Source: Kuafuiihalomonas sp039024635 (GTDB taxonomy: Bacteria > Myxococcota > Kuafuiibacteriia > Kuafuiibacteriales > Kuafuiibacteriaceae). Taken from it: a stretch of DNA of 34,611 bases. The position numbers and the translations under genes were made by a program. Shown piece after piece: positions 8,384 through 16,838 of the stretch. The stretch covers positions 1-34,611 of the forward strand of contig JBCCQA010000044.1 in assembly GCA_039024635.1 (NCBI GenBank), written 5' to 3'. Under the pieces are notes generated by a model that saw nothing but the letters and a program-made list of their open reading frames with translations, had not been told where the DNA came from and made no database searches. The number at the start of each line of letters is the position of its first letter. The first letter of the stretch is position 1.

Positions 8384-9203
8384 GGATCTGGTGGTCGATG
8401 AAGTACTGCCCGATCGGCTTCTGCATTTCGCGCTGCCGGGTCAGGATGGCCACGCGCTGCGCTGGCTCCAACAGCCCGTTTCGCACCGCGTGGGTACAGA
8501 AGGGCGTCTTCGCCTCTTTGCTCTTGAGTAGCTCGATCACGTCGTTCCACGCCATCAGGTCCCAGTTGATGGCGATCCGACCTACGGGTGGCCGCTGCTG
8601 GCGCTGCCAGTGCACGGCGCGGATGAGCTCGGACAAGGTCACAAGACCTTGCTGAACCAGAAAGCGCCCCAAGAGGGGCCGCGGGGGCGCCATCAGGTCC
8701 CGGTAGATCCGATCACGGAGCTCGTCCTGGCGACCCTCGTCGCGGCGTACGGTCGCGATGTGTCGCACCCTGCTCGGACGGGCCGCTTGCGCACTCGGCT
8801 TGGCGCCGAAGCCCGGCACGGGCTTCACGTTCCAAGGCCCAGAACTCCATCCGGCGGGACGCTGACTGGTGGTCTGGACGCTCATCTGAGGTCCGGAGCT
8901 GCTACGAAAGTGGACTGGGCCTTGGGGAGCGGCGTCACTCTGAGGGGGCATCACCCAGGCTTTGGTCTGGTCCGCCAACACATCTCGGATCAGTCGGTAC
9001 GAGTTGCGGACGGAAGCGATTCTCGCCGCCACCTCGGCCGGGGTCTCGCCACGTGCGAGTCGAACGTCGGGGTCCATGTCCTGGGCCCTCTCACGGTAGG
9101 CCTTGGCCAGGGACTCCAAGGTGATCAGCATGCTCTTCCTGGGCGCAGTTCGGGTGTAGACGTTGGAGTACGCCATCCAGAGCGGGTGCCTCTCCGGCTT
9201 CAT
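8331..9203 (-). CDS. degenerate J-domain protein with MshEN-like C-terminus
   Basis: About 290 residues from the ATG at 9203; a TTG at 9239 would add 12. Residues 25-78 fit helices II and III of a J-domain (LESLAKAYRERAQ then a loop then RIASVRNSYRLI), but the Hsp70-activating HPD is D44-P45-D46 and helix I is poor. A proline-rich linker follows. From about 181 the C-terminus (LGRFLVQQGLVTLSELIRAV, then a second similar unit PIGQYFIDHQILSRREIEEA) resembles the GspE/MshEN N-terminal fold, which in some proteins binds c-di-GMP. No signal peptide. It is divergent from the PEGA-domain gene at 9360. A role as an adaptor is inferred, not shown. Confidence 0.7.
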   Translation of the reverse strand: MKPERHPLWMAYSNVYTRTAPRKSMLITLESLAKAYRERAQDMDPDVRLARGETPAEVAARIASVRNSYRLIRDVLADQTKAWVMPPQSDAAPQGPVHFRSSSGPQMSVQTTSQRPAGWSSGPWNVKPVPGFGAKPSAQAARPSRVRHIATVRRDEGRQDELRDRIYRDLMAPPRPLLGRFLVQQGLVTLSELIRAVHWQRQQRPPVGRIAINWDLMAWNDVIELLKSKEAKTPFCTHAVRNGLLEPAQRVAILTRQREMQKPIGQYFIDHQILSRREIEEAADLAKRSV

Positions 9204-9359
9204 GGAGAAAGCATGGGCTGTCGGTTTGCCGACGGTCAATTCCTCGACACCCCGTGAAATGCCTCAATTCGAGACGTTTGGACGCAACTGGACCTGCGGA
9301 CTCGGTTTTTTGCTCGAGGGCGAATTGAGCCGATTGCCTCGATTCGATACACAGCCTGC

Positions 9360-10562
9360 ATGCTTCCGATCGGGCTCGCCGTCCTTGCGTGTACGCCTTT
9401 GTCGGATGCCGAACGCGTGCTTCTTCTCGTCGACGAAGAGGCGGCCCAGCTCCGCGGGCCCCTGGACGAGGCGCCCTTCAATTGGATGCCGCCCGCCGCG
9501 GCCCAGCGAGCTCTAGATCAGGAAGGAGGCGCGGAGCAACGCCGTCGGCGCCTGCAGAACGCGAGTCGAAAGGTCCGCGATGCCGAGGCCGCCTTTCGCG
9601 AGCTGGAAGACGAGCCAGCGCTGGACCTGTTGACCGAGGCCATCACGGAGCTCGCCTCGGTGCATCAGGAAGTACGGGCGCTGGAGCTATTGGCCAGAGC
9701 GCACCTGCTTTCCGGCGCCATCTTCATGGCCCGAGGGCGCTTCGAAGCAGGTCGTAACCGACTTCAAAGAGCCTTGGACATCGACCCCGAGCTCGACCCC
9801 TCGCGGGCTCGGTTCTCTCCCAGGGTCATCTCGGAGCTGGCAGCGCTCCGTGAACGGAGTCGACCCACCGGCCGGCTCGAGATTCAAGCCGAGCCCAACG
9901 GAGCCCAGGTCTTCTTGGATGGACGGCCCCGAGGGCAAACGCCCGCGATTCTGAACGACGTACCCGAGGGTCGACACTTGCTCCGCGTCAGTCGAGTGGG
10001 CCACGTAAGTCACCTGTCCTCGGTCGAAGTTCGTTCGGATGAGCTCACTCACCGTCGGCTTCGCCTCGTCTCCGACCCCGAGGTCCGACGCGTCGCCGAC
10101 GTCCACGCCCTTCTGCGAACTGGCGAAACCGTAGAAGAGGTCCTGGACATCTTGGCCAAGAGAGCACGAGCCGACCGAACGCTAGCCGTGACCCTGAGCC
10201 CTTCGGAGAGCCCTCGGGAAGACGGTCGGGCCCGCATGGGTGCCATCTTGGCCCTCGGTGGCGCCGGCCAAACACGAAGTCTGGACCTCTCGACCGCCTC
10301 CATCCAAGGCGCCTTGGACCGGTTGGCGAGCTGTCGAGACACGGCCCTGCCGCCTCGCGCCTTCGCCGCCCCGCCCTTGGCGGCCTTTTCTCGTGGCCAG
10401 TCGAGTCTGCCCCGGCCTAGGTCCACATCCTGGTATCGCCGCCCCTGGGTATGGGCCGTGGCGGGCACGGTCGCGCTGGGCGTCGCGACGGCCGCGGTCG
10501 CTGCCCGGGCCTCCAGCGGCGTTCCTGACGGTCTCGAGTTCGAGGTCACGCCTCGGCCATGA
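9360..10562 (+). CDS. PEGA-domain protein with C-terminal membrane segment
   Basis: A 400-residue protein. The short hydrophobic N-terminus MLPIGLAVLAC may be a minimal signal or lipoprotein peptide, though it lacks a basic n-region. Residues 65-150 are helical and TPR-like (LLSGAIFMARGRFEAGRNRL). A PEGA domain lies at about 171-236 (GRLEIQAEPNGAQVFLDGRP, then RGQTPAILNDVPEGRHLLRV). A single membrane helix is at about 361-381 (VWAVAGTVALGVATAAVAA). PEGA modules are common in surface and kinase proteins of this lineage and probably bind ligands or partners. Its TGA overlaps the ATG at 10559 of the histidine kinase gene (ATGA), so the two are translationally coupled and may form a sensor pair. 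Confidence 0.82.
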   Translation: MLPIGLAVLACTPLSDAERVLLLVDEEAAQLRGPLDEAPFNWMPPAAAQRALDQEGGAEQRRRRLQNASRKVRDAEAAFRELEDEPALDLLTEAITELASVHQEVRALELLARAHLLSGAIFMARGRFEAGRNRLQRALDIDPELDPSRARFSPRVISELAALRERSRPTGRLEIQAEPNGAQVFLDGRPRGQTPAILNDVPEGRHLLRVSRVGHVSHLSSVEVRSDELTHRRLRLVSDPEVRRVADVHALLRTGETVEEVLDILAKRARADRTLAVTLSPSESPREDGRARMGAILALGGAGQTRSLDLSTASIQGALDRLASCRDTALPPRAFAAPPLAAFSRGQSSLPRPRSTSWYRRPWVWAVAGTVALGVATAAVAARASSGVPDGLEFEVTPRP

Positions 10563-12043
10563 GGGAGAGCACGAGCATTGAGGCCGACGGGGGAGGGGCG
10601 TACCAGGGCGTCATGTCGGAGCAGGACCTCATGCGACTCCTCTTCGACGCCTCTCCCCAGGGTCTGGCCCTGATGGATGAGGAGGGGCTTCGGCTCGTCA
10701 ACCCCGCCTTCGAACGTCTCTTGGGCGCACCTCAGCCCTTCGCCAAGGTCCACGCCGAAGACCGCAGCCGGGTCGAGCGGCTCCTCGCTGGGAACGAGGA
10801 GGATCGGCAAGAGATTCTGCGGGTGAAGGATGTGGACGGGGAGCGCTGGCTTCGCTGCGTCCGACGACGACTCACTCGAAGCGGCCAAGACCTTCTTCTT
10901 CTTACGGTGAACTCGCTCGAGGATCGGGACGCCGCGTCCAGACTGGTGGCCCAGCAGGATCGAGAGGCCTCTATGATGGCCTTCGCCGGCGGCCTGGCCC
11001 ACGAGTTCAACAACATCCTTGTCAGCGTACTCAGCGGAGCTTCGATGCTGCAGGACGAGCTCCCGAGCGAGGCCCGTGTCCTCCAGCTCTGCGACATGAT
11101 CGCCGATGGCGCCCAGAAGATGGCAGAGCGCACGGGCAAGCTGCTCGCCTACTCGGGAGGGACCATTTTTCGTCCCGGACCCACCAAGCTTGGGGATGTC
11201 GTCCGAGAGACACTCTTAGTCGTGAAGCTTCCGAGAAGCATCCAACTCCAAGTCGACCTCGACCCTACCCTTCCTCCTCTTCACGGGGACGGACCCCAGC
11301 TGAAGAGCATCCTTCACGCGGTTCTGCTTAACGCGGTCGAAGCTCTCGCAGGCCGCCCGGGCAAGCTATGGGTATCGACCCGCTTCGAGCCCAGCGAGAG
11401 CTTCGAATCGGCCATTGCTGCCCTCGAGGTTCGAGACGACGGTCCAGGAATGTCTACCGAGGTCCGGGAGCGAATCTTCGAGCCCTTCTTTACGACTCGA
11501 TTCCAAGGACGAGGCCTCGGACTGGCCGCGGCGGCCGGAATCCTGAAGGCCCATGGAGCTCAAGTCGTCGTGGAGAGCGAGCTCGGCGTGGGCAGCTGCT
11601 TCACCTTTCGATTCCCTGTCGACCTAGCGTCCACCCGACCCCGACGCCGGGAGCGCGAGGGCCCCACCGAACGACGCTTGGTGGTCGTGGACGACGACGA
11701 GCGCGTACGAAGAGTGATGCAGCGAGTGCTAGAGCAAGCGGGCTATCAGGTGGCCGCCTTTGCCTCCGGCGTGGACGCGCTTCGAGACATCAGAGAGGGG
11801 GCCCAATTCGACGCCATGGTGGTCGATATCTTCATGCCCGACATGGGAGGCGACGAAGTGATCCGACGAGTGCGAGGCCTCTCTCCTCAGCTTCCGATCC
11901 TAGTCTGCAGCGGCTACGGACAGGAGCGAGCGCTGGCCGACGTCGAAACCGGAGTCGTTCAGGAGTTCATCATGAAGCCCTTCCGAAACGACGCCTTCCT
12001 GGCCGCGGTCGAACGAACGGTGAGTTGCGTAGGTGAGACATGA
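10559..12043 (+). CDS. hybrid histidine kinase (PAS-HisKA-HATPase-REC)
   Basis: A soluble 494-residue two-component protein with no membrane segment. Order: PAS domain at about 20-125 (LLFDASPQGLALMDEEG); HisKA with phospho-acceptor H148 in GLAHEFNNIL; HATPase_c at about 250-355 with N-box LLNAVEAL, G1 DDGPGMS, F-box EPFFTTR and G2 GRGLGLAAAAG; receiver at about 375-490 starting VVVDDDERV, phospho-acceptor D423 in MVVDIFMPDMGG and the conserved K in MKPF. All catalytic residues are present. The ATGA overlap with the upstream PEGA gene suggests that the membrane protein feeds it a signal. An internal ATG at 10613 is an alternative start. No separate response regulator is adjacent. Confidence 0.93.
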   Translation: MRESTSIEADGGGAYQGVMSEQDLMRLLFDASPQGLALMDEEGLRLVNPAFERLLGAPQPFAKVHAEDRSRVERLLAGNEEDRQEILRVKDVDGERWLRCVRRRLTRSGQDLLLLTVNSLEDRDAASRLVAQQDREASMMAFAGGLAHEFNNILVSVLSGASMLQDELPSEARVLQLCDMIADGAQKMAERTGKLLAYSGGTIFRPGPTKLGDVVRETLLVVKLPRSIQLQVDLDPTLPPLHGDGPQLKSILHAVLLNAVEALAGRPGKLWVSTRFEPSESFESAIAALEVRDDGPGMSTEVRERIFEPFFTTRFQGRGLGLAAAAGILKAHGAQVVVESELGVGSCFTFRFPVDLASTRPRRREREGPTERRLVVVDDDERVRRVMQRVLEQAGYQVAAFASGVDALRDIREGAQFDAMVVDIFMPDMGGDEVIRRVRGLSPQLPILVCSGYGQERALADVETGVVQEFIMKPFRNDAFLAAVERTVSCVGET

Positions 12044-12044
12044 G

Positions 12045-12068
12045 CGCTCGCGAGCCACCGGGCGAGCG
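12045..12068. terminator. possible convergent hairpin
   Basis: CGCTCGC and GCGAGCG are exact 7-bp complements around a 10-nt loop in the 39-bp gap between the kinase gene and the FliS-like gene that faces it. No T-tract follows on either strand, so if it terminates it is a weak or Rho-assisted site. Confidence 0.3.
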
Positions 12069-12082
12069 ATCGGTCCAGCCAC

Positions 12083-12460
12083 TCAGCCCTGGGGTAAGGT
12101 CATGATCCAAGCGCCGCGGAGCTCGGACAGGATTCCCTGTACTTCGTCCAATTGGGCGGCATCTCGACGCAAACAGCCGCGCACCAGCCCGCAAGCGCAC
12201 TCCGCGTAGAGGCTTCGGAGGGCCTGACCGAAAGAGGAGAGCGGCTCGTCCAAGCCGTCATTGAGCACGGAGAGAATCTCGAGGGCGGCCTCGGCCGCGA
12301 CCGTTTGCTCCTCTACCGACATGCTGTGGAGCGCAAGCTGGAGATCTTCGACTCGACGAAGACAGGCCTGCAGGAGCTCGTCAACGAGCAGAGCCGGCGG
12401 CGCCGTCCGTATCTTGGTCTCGACGTAGGCCCGAACGGTACGATCGGACGGATGATTCAC
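12083..12460 (-). CDS. FliS-like flagellin export chaperone
   Basis: 125 residues, the usual size of FliS, which caps the C-terminal helix of flagellin in the cytosol before type III export. By eye it follows B. subtilis FliS along its length: Y12 at the start, TAPPALLVDELLQACLRRVE for the family's TATPGELTLMLYNGCLKFIR, an acidic and alanine-rich helix, ALRSLYAECACGLVRG for the conserved LY(D/E)YM helix, then DEVQGILSELRGAW for the closing EVxxxxxxxRxAW. GTG start, 8 nt after the stop of the upstream gene, so the two are one operon. The upstream product ends like a flagellin. No other flagellar gene is present in the window. Confidence 0.78.
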   Translation of the reverse strand: MNHPSDRTVRAYVETKIRTAPPALLVDELLQACLRRVEDLQLALHSMSVEEQTVAAEAALEILSVLNDGLDEPLSSFGQALRSLYAECACGLVRGCLRRDAAQLDEVQGILSELRGAWIMTLPQG

Positions 12461-12468
12461 GGGGGACT

Positions 12469-13146
12469 TCAGCGGACGAGGGCCAGGACGTCTTCCGCCC
12501 CCACGCCCGCTGCCTCCTTCACGGCGCCTCGCCCATCATCGGCCAAGCTGCGCCGAACCTTTCGACTAAGCCCATCGACGTCGCTCGGCCCCTCGCCCTC
12601 CACTTTGAACATCTGTCGGAGGACCACCTCGACGTCTCTCTCCATGTCTTTCGAGACTTCGTCCAGTCTCCGGCGGGCCTGTTCGATGGACGCTGTAACG
12701 CTGGCGGCATCGGCCTCTTCCAAGTCGGGCTGGTACAACCTCGACCGAAGCGACTCGGCCAGCTGTCGCCTGAGCGGCAGCAGCACCTCGCCCGCTTCGA
12801 TCTCCCGAGGCGGGACATCGGGCCACTCGACCGGCTCACTGAGCCGGGTCATCTCGGCCACGCGCTGAACGCTCCCCATGGTGTCTTTCGTGAAGCCTTC
12901 TTGGCCCGTCTGGAGGGCAACCTCCATCCGGGTACCCATGTCCTCGAGGACCTGGCCCGCGAAGTTCAAGGCCCCGGACAGTCGAAGGGCCGTGCCTATT
13001 CTCGGTCGAGCAGTGCGCGCGAAGTTGACCTGGGGAGCCTCAACGCCCTTTCTCTCCGCGCCCTGGACGGGCGATGATCCCGAATCGCTCGTTCTTTTAA
13101 ACGGAACAACGATCGAACCCAGGGAAGCTTGGACGCGGGAAGCCAT
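12469..13146 (-). CDS. putative divergent flagellin-like protein
   Basis: 225 residues with no strong family match over the full length. The last 40 or so residues run D-V-D-x-LSRKVRRSLADDG, then RGAVKEAAGVGAEDVLALVR, and line up with the flagellin C-terminal D0 helix (LSRxQxLxQAGxxxLAQANQxPQxVLSLLR), ending at the same Arg. The middle (about 128-185) is heptad-like helix (SIEQARRRLDEVSKDMERDV) as in flagellin CD1. The N-terminal half does not show the clear flagellin ND0 helix and includes LRLSGALNFAGQVLEDMG, which I cannot assign. It is directly upstream of the FliS-like gene, the canonical fliC-fliS order. ATG at 13146 with AGAGG about 9 nt upstream. It could instead be a different helical FliS client. 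Confidence 0.5.
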   Translation of the reverse strand: MASRVQASLGSIVVPFKRTSDSGSSPVQGAERKGVEAPQVNFARTARPRIGTALRLSGALNFAGQVLEDMGTRMEVALQTGQEGFTKDTMGSVQRVAEMTRLSEPVEWPDVPPREIEAGEVLLPLRRQLAESLRSRLYQPDLEEADAASVTASIEQARRRLDEVSKDMERDVEVVLRQMFKVEGEGPSDVDGLSRKVRRSLADDGRGAVKEAAGVGAEDVLALVR

Positions 13147-13189
13147 GAATCGTGCCTCTGGATGAACGTCGGCCGAAAGGGACGCTGAC

Positions 13190-13232
13190 TCAATCGAGCC
13201 GGCCTCTTCTCGACCGGGATTGTTTCAATCGA
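13190..13232. promoter_or_regulatory. paired TCAATCGA boxes upstream of flagellin-like gene
   Basis: The octamer TCAATCGA occurs at 13190-13197 and again at 13225-13232, 35 bp apart in the same direction, in the 149-bp non-coding gap before the minus-strand unit 13146-12083. The second copy is also part of GATTG-TTT-CAATC, a 5-bp inverted repeat. Such spacing suits tandem activator sites. I saw no sigma-28 or sigma-54 consensus beside them. Confidence 0.3.
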
Positions 13233-13295
13233 AGCTGACAGTCTCCGGGAGAGAAGAAGATTCTCAGGGGGCGACGCTGGGCGTGCCTGCTTGAG

Positions 13296-15092
13296 TCACT
13301 GCAAGCCGAGGAGGGACCGAACGGCATCCGCCCCGGGCCCCTCTTCTACCGCCTCCAGGTACTCGGCGAGTAGAGCCTGGCCTTCCTCGCGACGCTCGGG
13401 CTCGACCCACAGGATACTCCCCAGGGCTCTTTGGGCTTCATTCTCACCCCCCAGGATGAGCGCCCTCAGCTCACGCTCGGCCCGCTTGGGTTGCCGGGGC
13501 CAAAGCGCCTCACTGCCAGCGATGCGGGCCGCAGGCGGCAGATCGAGCCAACCCGGTTCGTCGATGAAGGCGGCCAGCGCTCGAGGAGAAAGCTCGGGTG
13601 CATCATCCACCACCAAGGCGGCCAACAGCGTCCCCCCGACGTCGCCCGGCGCGACCAGACGGAGACGCTCGAGCGCGAGGGGACTACGTCCGAGCATCCA
13701 CTGAAGACTGGCAGTCAAACGAAGCACCGAGGGGGCCAGGACCTCTTCGTCGGCAGCGACTAGCTCCAGCTGGCCCAAGGCATCCTCCATGCGGCCTCTT
13801 GCCCGGAGAGCCCGTGCGAACCACAGCCGCTGCATGGGGCTCCGGTCGGCTTCTGGAATGCGAACCAAGACCGAGAGGGCAGTCCTAGGACGACCGGCCT
13901 CCAACAAGGCCCGGGCCCGCAGCTCCGGACGAACCAGATCACCTTCGATCTTCGCCGCCCGCTCCAAGTAGCGGGTGGCCCGTCCTGCCTCTCCTGCCGC
14001 GAGACAAATCCGAGCCAGGCCGACCCGGTTGGCGGCGCCCAGAGCCCTGGGGTCCTGGGGATCGGCGGCACGATAGAGCTGCTCGGGGAAGAGATCAGGG
14101 TTGGGAAGGAGCTCCGCGCTCGGCCATTCGCCCGGTCGCAGGCGACCGATCGAAAGCACCTCCCCGTCGATGAGGACGCGGCCCGACAGCACCTTCAGTC
14201 CGCACGTGGTGGCCCGACGGGTAAATCGGGCTCGAGCGATCCCGAGCGCGTCGCCCGACTCCGCGAAGACCGCTTCCGCGTCCTTCGAACGCCCCGCCCA
14301 AAGCAGGAAGGCGCCCCGTCGGGGGAAGGTCTCGTCCAGGGCATCGACGCTTCGGGCCGCCTCGTCGAAGCGCCCTTGCTCGGCTGCGATCAGAGCTTGG
14401 GTGGAAAGAACGAGCGCGCTCTCCGGTGGGGCCAGCCCTTGGAAGGCGGGGACGGTACGGACGGCTTCCTTCAGCCGAATTCGTGCCCTGGCGTTGAGCG
14501 CCCAGATCACGGGATCGGTAGGCAGCTCGTCCATGAGCGCGTCGAGCACGTCCCGGGCCGCAGACCACGCCCCGCGCCGGATGTGCATCCTGGCCAGAGC
14601 GAGCTGAGTATTCCGGCGCAGAGGACTCCGTCGGGCGGCATCCACAAGCAGGATGAGCGCTGCTTCGGGCCGACCCTCTCTCTCCGCCAACAGCGCCTCG
14701 GCGACCCTCCCTTTCGGGGTCAATGGTGGAACTCCGGGGGCAGCAATGCTCGACGTGAGAGCGTGGGCGAGCCAGGCCGCATCGTTCCAAGGCTGGGGCA
14801 CCTCGTGGAGCACCCGAAGCGCTGCCGCCCGAGCCACGGGCTCACGAAGAAAGGCCGACCACATCTGAGCTCGCGCTTCGGCCTGCAGGCCGAGAAGGGT
14901 GGGCGTGACCGGAAGCTCGGTCTCGAGAACCGCCTCCAGATTTCGCCACCGTCCTGATTCGAGCTTCTCAGCCAGCTGAACCAGGCCTTGGGTTTCCGCT
15001 CGCGGCCAGAGGCTGGCCAACCCAGCCCCGAGTCCTGCGCCGACCAAGGCGGCCACGCCCCAAAAGAACGCGCGGGGGGTGCTGCTCGCCAT
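13296..15092 (-). CDS. membrane-anchored tetratricopeptide-repeat protein
   Basis: 598 residues. A membrane segment at about 8-28 (FFWGVAALVGAGLGAGLASL) anchors the N-terminus, with the rest most likely periplasmic. The body is helical repeats typical of TPR or Sel1-like solenoids: ALILLVDAARRSPLRRNTQL, LALARMHIRRGAWSAARDVL, ALIAAEQGRFDEAARSVDAL, GLARICLAAGEAGRATRYLE and ALRARGRMEDALGQLELVAA. Such proteins act as scaffolds for envelope assemblies; no enzyme motif is visible. It is divergent from the PEGA kinase gene at 15168 across 75 bp. That gap has a 7-bp inverted repeat (GATCCCC at 15104, GGGGATC at 15150) but no clear promoter. Confidence 0.85.
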   Translation of the reverse strand: MASSTPRAFFWGVAALVGAGLGAGLASLWPRAETQGLVQLAEKLESGRWRNLEAVLETELPVTPTLLGLQAEARAQMWSAFLREPVARAAALRVLHEVPQPWNDAAWLAHALTSSIAAPGVPPLTPKGRVAEALLAEREGRPEAALILLVDAARRSPLRRNTQLALARMHIRRGAWSAARDVLDALMDELPTDPVIWALNARARIRLKEAVRTVPAFQGLAPPESALVLSTQALIAAEQGRFDEAARSVDALDETFPRRGAFLLWAGRSKDAEAVFAESGDALGIARARFTRRATTCGLKVLSGRVLIDGEVLSIGRLRPGEWPSAELLPNPDLFPEQLYRAADPQDPRALGAANRVGLARICLAAGEAGRATRYLERAAKIEGDLVRPELRARALLEAGRPRTALSVLVRIPEADRSPMQRLWFARALRARGRMEDALGQLELVAADEEVLAPSVLRLTASLQWMLGRSPLALERLRLVAPGDVGGTLLAALVVDDAPELSPRALAAFIDEPGWLDLPPAARIAGSEALWPRQPKRAERELRALILGGENEAQRALGSILWVEPERREEGQALLAEYLEAVEEGPGADAVRSLLGLQ

Positions 15093-15167
15093 CCCTGTGT
15101 TCCGATCCCCTCGGACTTGGCGTATCTCAGGTAGGCTCCAACGAACAGGGGGGATCCTGAGTCAGCC

Positions 15168-16829
15168 ATGACGCTTCAGTACGAAGTCGTAGAACGTATC
15201 GCGGTCGGTGGGATGGCCGAAGTTTATCGCGCCCGGGCCATCGACGAGTCGGGACGAGGCAGTGTCGTGTGCATCAAGCGGATACTTCCCCACCTGACGA
15301 GAGATCCGCGCTCCCTTTCCATGTTCGTAGACGAGGCCCGCCTTGCCGCCTCCCTCGACTCGCCCTTCATCGTCCAGGTCTACGACCTGTGCATGTCTCC
15401 ATCGGGTGAGCACTTCATCGTCATGGAGTACGTCGAGGGCATGGACCTGGCTCGGGTCCTGTCGACTTGCCGCAAGAACGGCGCTCGAATCCCGATCGAT
15501 GTGGTGGCGCGAATCGCGATCGAGATGTGTAAAGGACTCCACGTCGCGCACGAACACAAAGACCCGCAAGGCGTCGGTCTCGACATCATTCACAGAGACA
15601 TCAGTCCCCAGAACATCCTTCTCTCGCGTGGAGGCGACGTGAAGATCACCGACTTCGGCATCGCCAAGTCGAGCATCGTCATGACCACGACTGCCCTCGG
15701 CGTATTGAAGGGCAAGTACGGCTACATGTCCCCCGAGCAGGCCTCCGGCCAGCCCCTGGACCGGCGCAGCGATCTCTTCAACGTTGGCATCCTCATGTAC
15801 GAAATGCTGGTCGGGGAACGTTGTTTCGCGGGGTCGAGCGACTACTCGACCCTGGAGCTGATGCGGGAGGCCGTCGTCGTTCCTCCGAGCCATACGCGCC
15901 ACGACGTCGACTCGGAACTGGAGAAGGTCGTTATGAAGGCTCTCTCGAAGCGCAAGGAAGACCGGTTCTCCACCGCCCGGGAGCTGGAGCAGGCCATATT
16001 GCTCTGTCCGAGGGCGCGACCCTGCGACCGAGAGACTTTGGTCGAGTTCTTGAATGACATCGAAGGCAAGGCGGAACGGCCTCAGCGAGTCGAGAAGTCC
16101 GAGGTTCTCTCCCTGGCCTCGATCGTCGAAGGCCCAGCCTCGTCTAAGCCCACCGAGCCCGACCCTGTACACACCAGCGAAGACGGAGACCATCCGCGCC
16201 CTTCGAAGGCTGCTTTGGTCCTGGCCGCGGCGCTTGCTGCGGCCGTCACGTTCTTGGTGCTTCGAACTGCCTACGACCCAGTTGACGCCCTAAATGCCGT
16301 GCAGACTGCCCAGGGCGCGGGGGGCGATGTCGACGAGACGACGGTGGTCGTCACTAGCGAGCCCCCGGGCGCCCGTGTCTTCGTGGACGGCCTGGAGATG
16401 GCGGGGACGACACCCTTTGTCCTGCAGCGGCCTCTGGACGGCGAGCTCCACGAAGTTCGGTTGCTCCTGTCGGGACACGAAGCAGCGAGCGCGCCCGTTC
16501 GATGGTCGGACGAAGATGCTCTCCAGGTGCTGCGTCTCCGACTCGAGCCGACCCCGCCCCCATCGGCAGTGGCCATGATCCACTTCGAAGCCAGCGACCG
16601 TGCCCGGGTCTTCGTCGACGAGGTCCTGATCCTCGAGGCCCGACGGGGAGAGCTGGCCGTCCCGGCCGGAGAGCCCATTCGACTCACTTTCGAGGGACCT
16701 TCGGGCGGGATCCGGTCGATGGAGCTGGAGCTACGGGAGGGGGCGAAAAGAGAGCTTCTGGTGGAGCTCCCTCATGGTCCGCCAGCGGCTGACGAATTCC
16801 CTGAGGACACGGAGCTTCCCGCGGACTAG
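15168..16829 (+). CDS. Ser/Thr protein kinase with TM and PEGA domains
   Basis: 553-residue Hanks-type kinase. Kinase domain 5-290: glycine loop IAVGGMAEVY, ATP-anchoring K37 in VVCIKRI, catalytic D144 in HRDISPQN (Ile-Ser in place of the usual x-Lys, as in many myxobacterial kinases), Mg-binding D162 in DFGIAKS, and YMSPEQ activation-segment end. One membrane helix at about 348-366 (AALVLAAALAAAVTFLVL). Outside the membrane is a PEGA domain at about 392-460 (VVVTSEPPGARVFVDGLEMA) and a second related beta module at about 467-535. It should sense an envelope signal and phosphorylate cytosolic targets. hemL starts 9 bp after its stop, so they are probably co-transcribed. Confidence 0.94.
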   Translation: MTLQYEVVERIAVGGMAEVYRARAIDESGRGSVVCIKRILPHLTRDPRSLSMFVDEARLAASLDSPFIVQVYDLCMSPSGEHFIVMEYVEGMDLARVLSTCRKNGARIPIDVVARIAIEMCKGLHVAHEHKDPQGVGLDIIHRDISPQNILLSRGGDVKITDFGIAKSSIVMTTTALGVLKGKYGYMSPEQASGQPLDRRSDLFNVGILMYEMLVGERCFAGSSDYSTLELMREAVVVPPSHTRHDVDSELEKVVMKALSKRKEDRFSTARELEQAILLCPRARPCDRETLVEFLNDIEGKAERPQRVEKSEVLSLASIVEGPASSKPTEPDPVHTSEDGDHPRPSKAALVLAAALAAAVTFLVLRTAYDPVDALNAVQTAQGAGGDVDETTVVVTSEPPGARVFVDGLEMAGTTPFVLQRPLDGELHEVRLLLSGHEAASAPVRWSDEDALQVLRLRLEPTPPPSAVAMIHFEASDRARVFVDEVLILEARRGELAVPAGEPIRLTFEGPSGGIRSMELELREGAKRELLVELPHGPPAADEFPEDTELPAD

Positions 16830-16838
16830 ACCTCGGGC

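Noticed and set aside
15162..16193. 343-codon minus-strand open frame
   Set aside because: Antisense to the kinase domain with intact motifs; its residues mirror the kinase codons.
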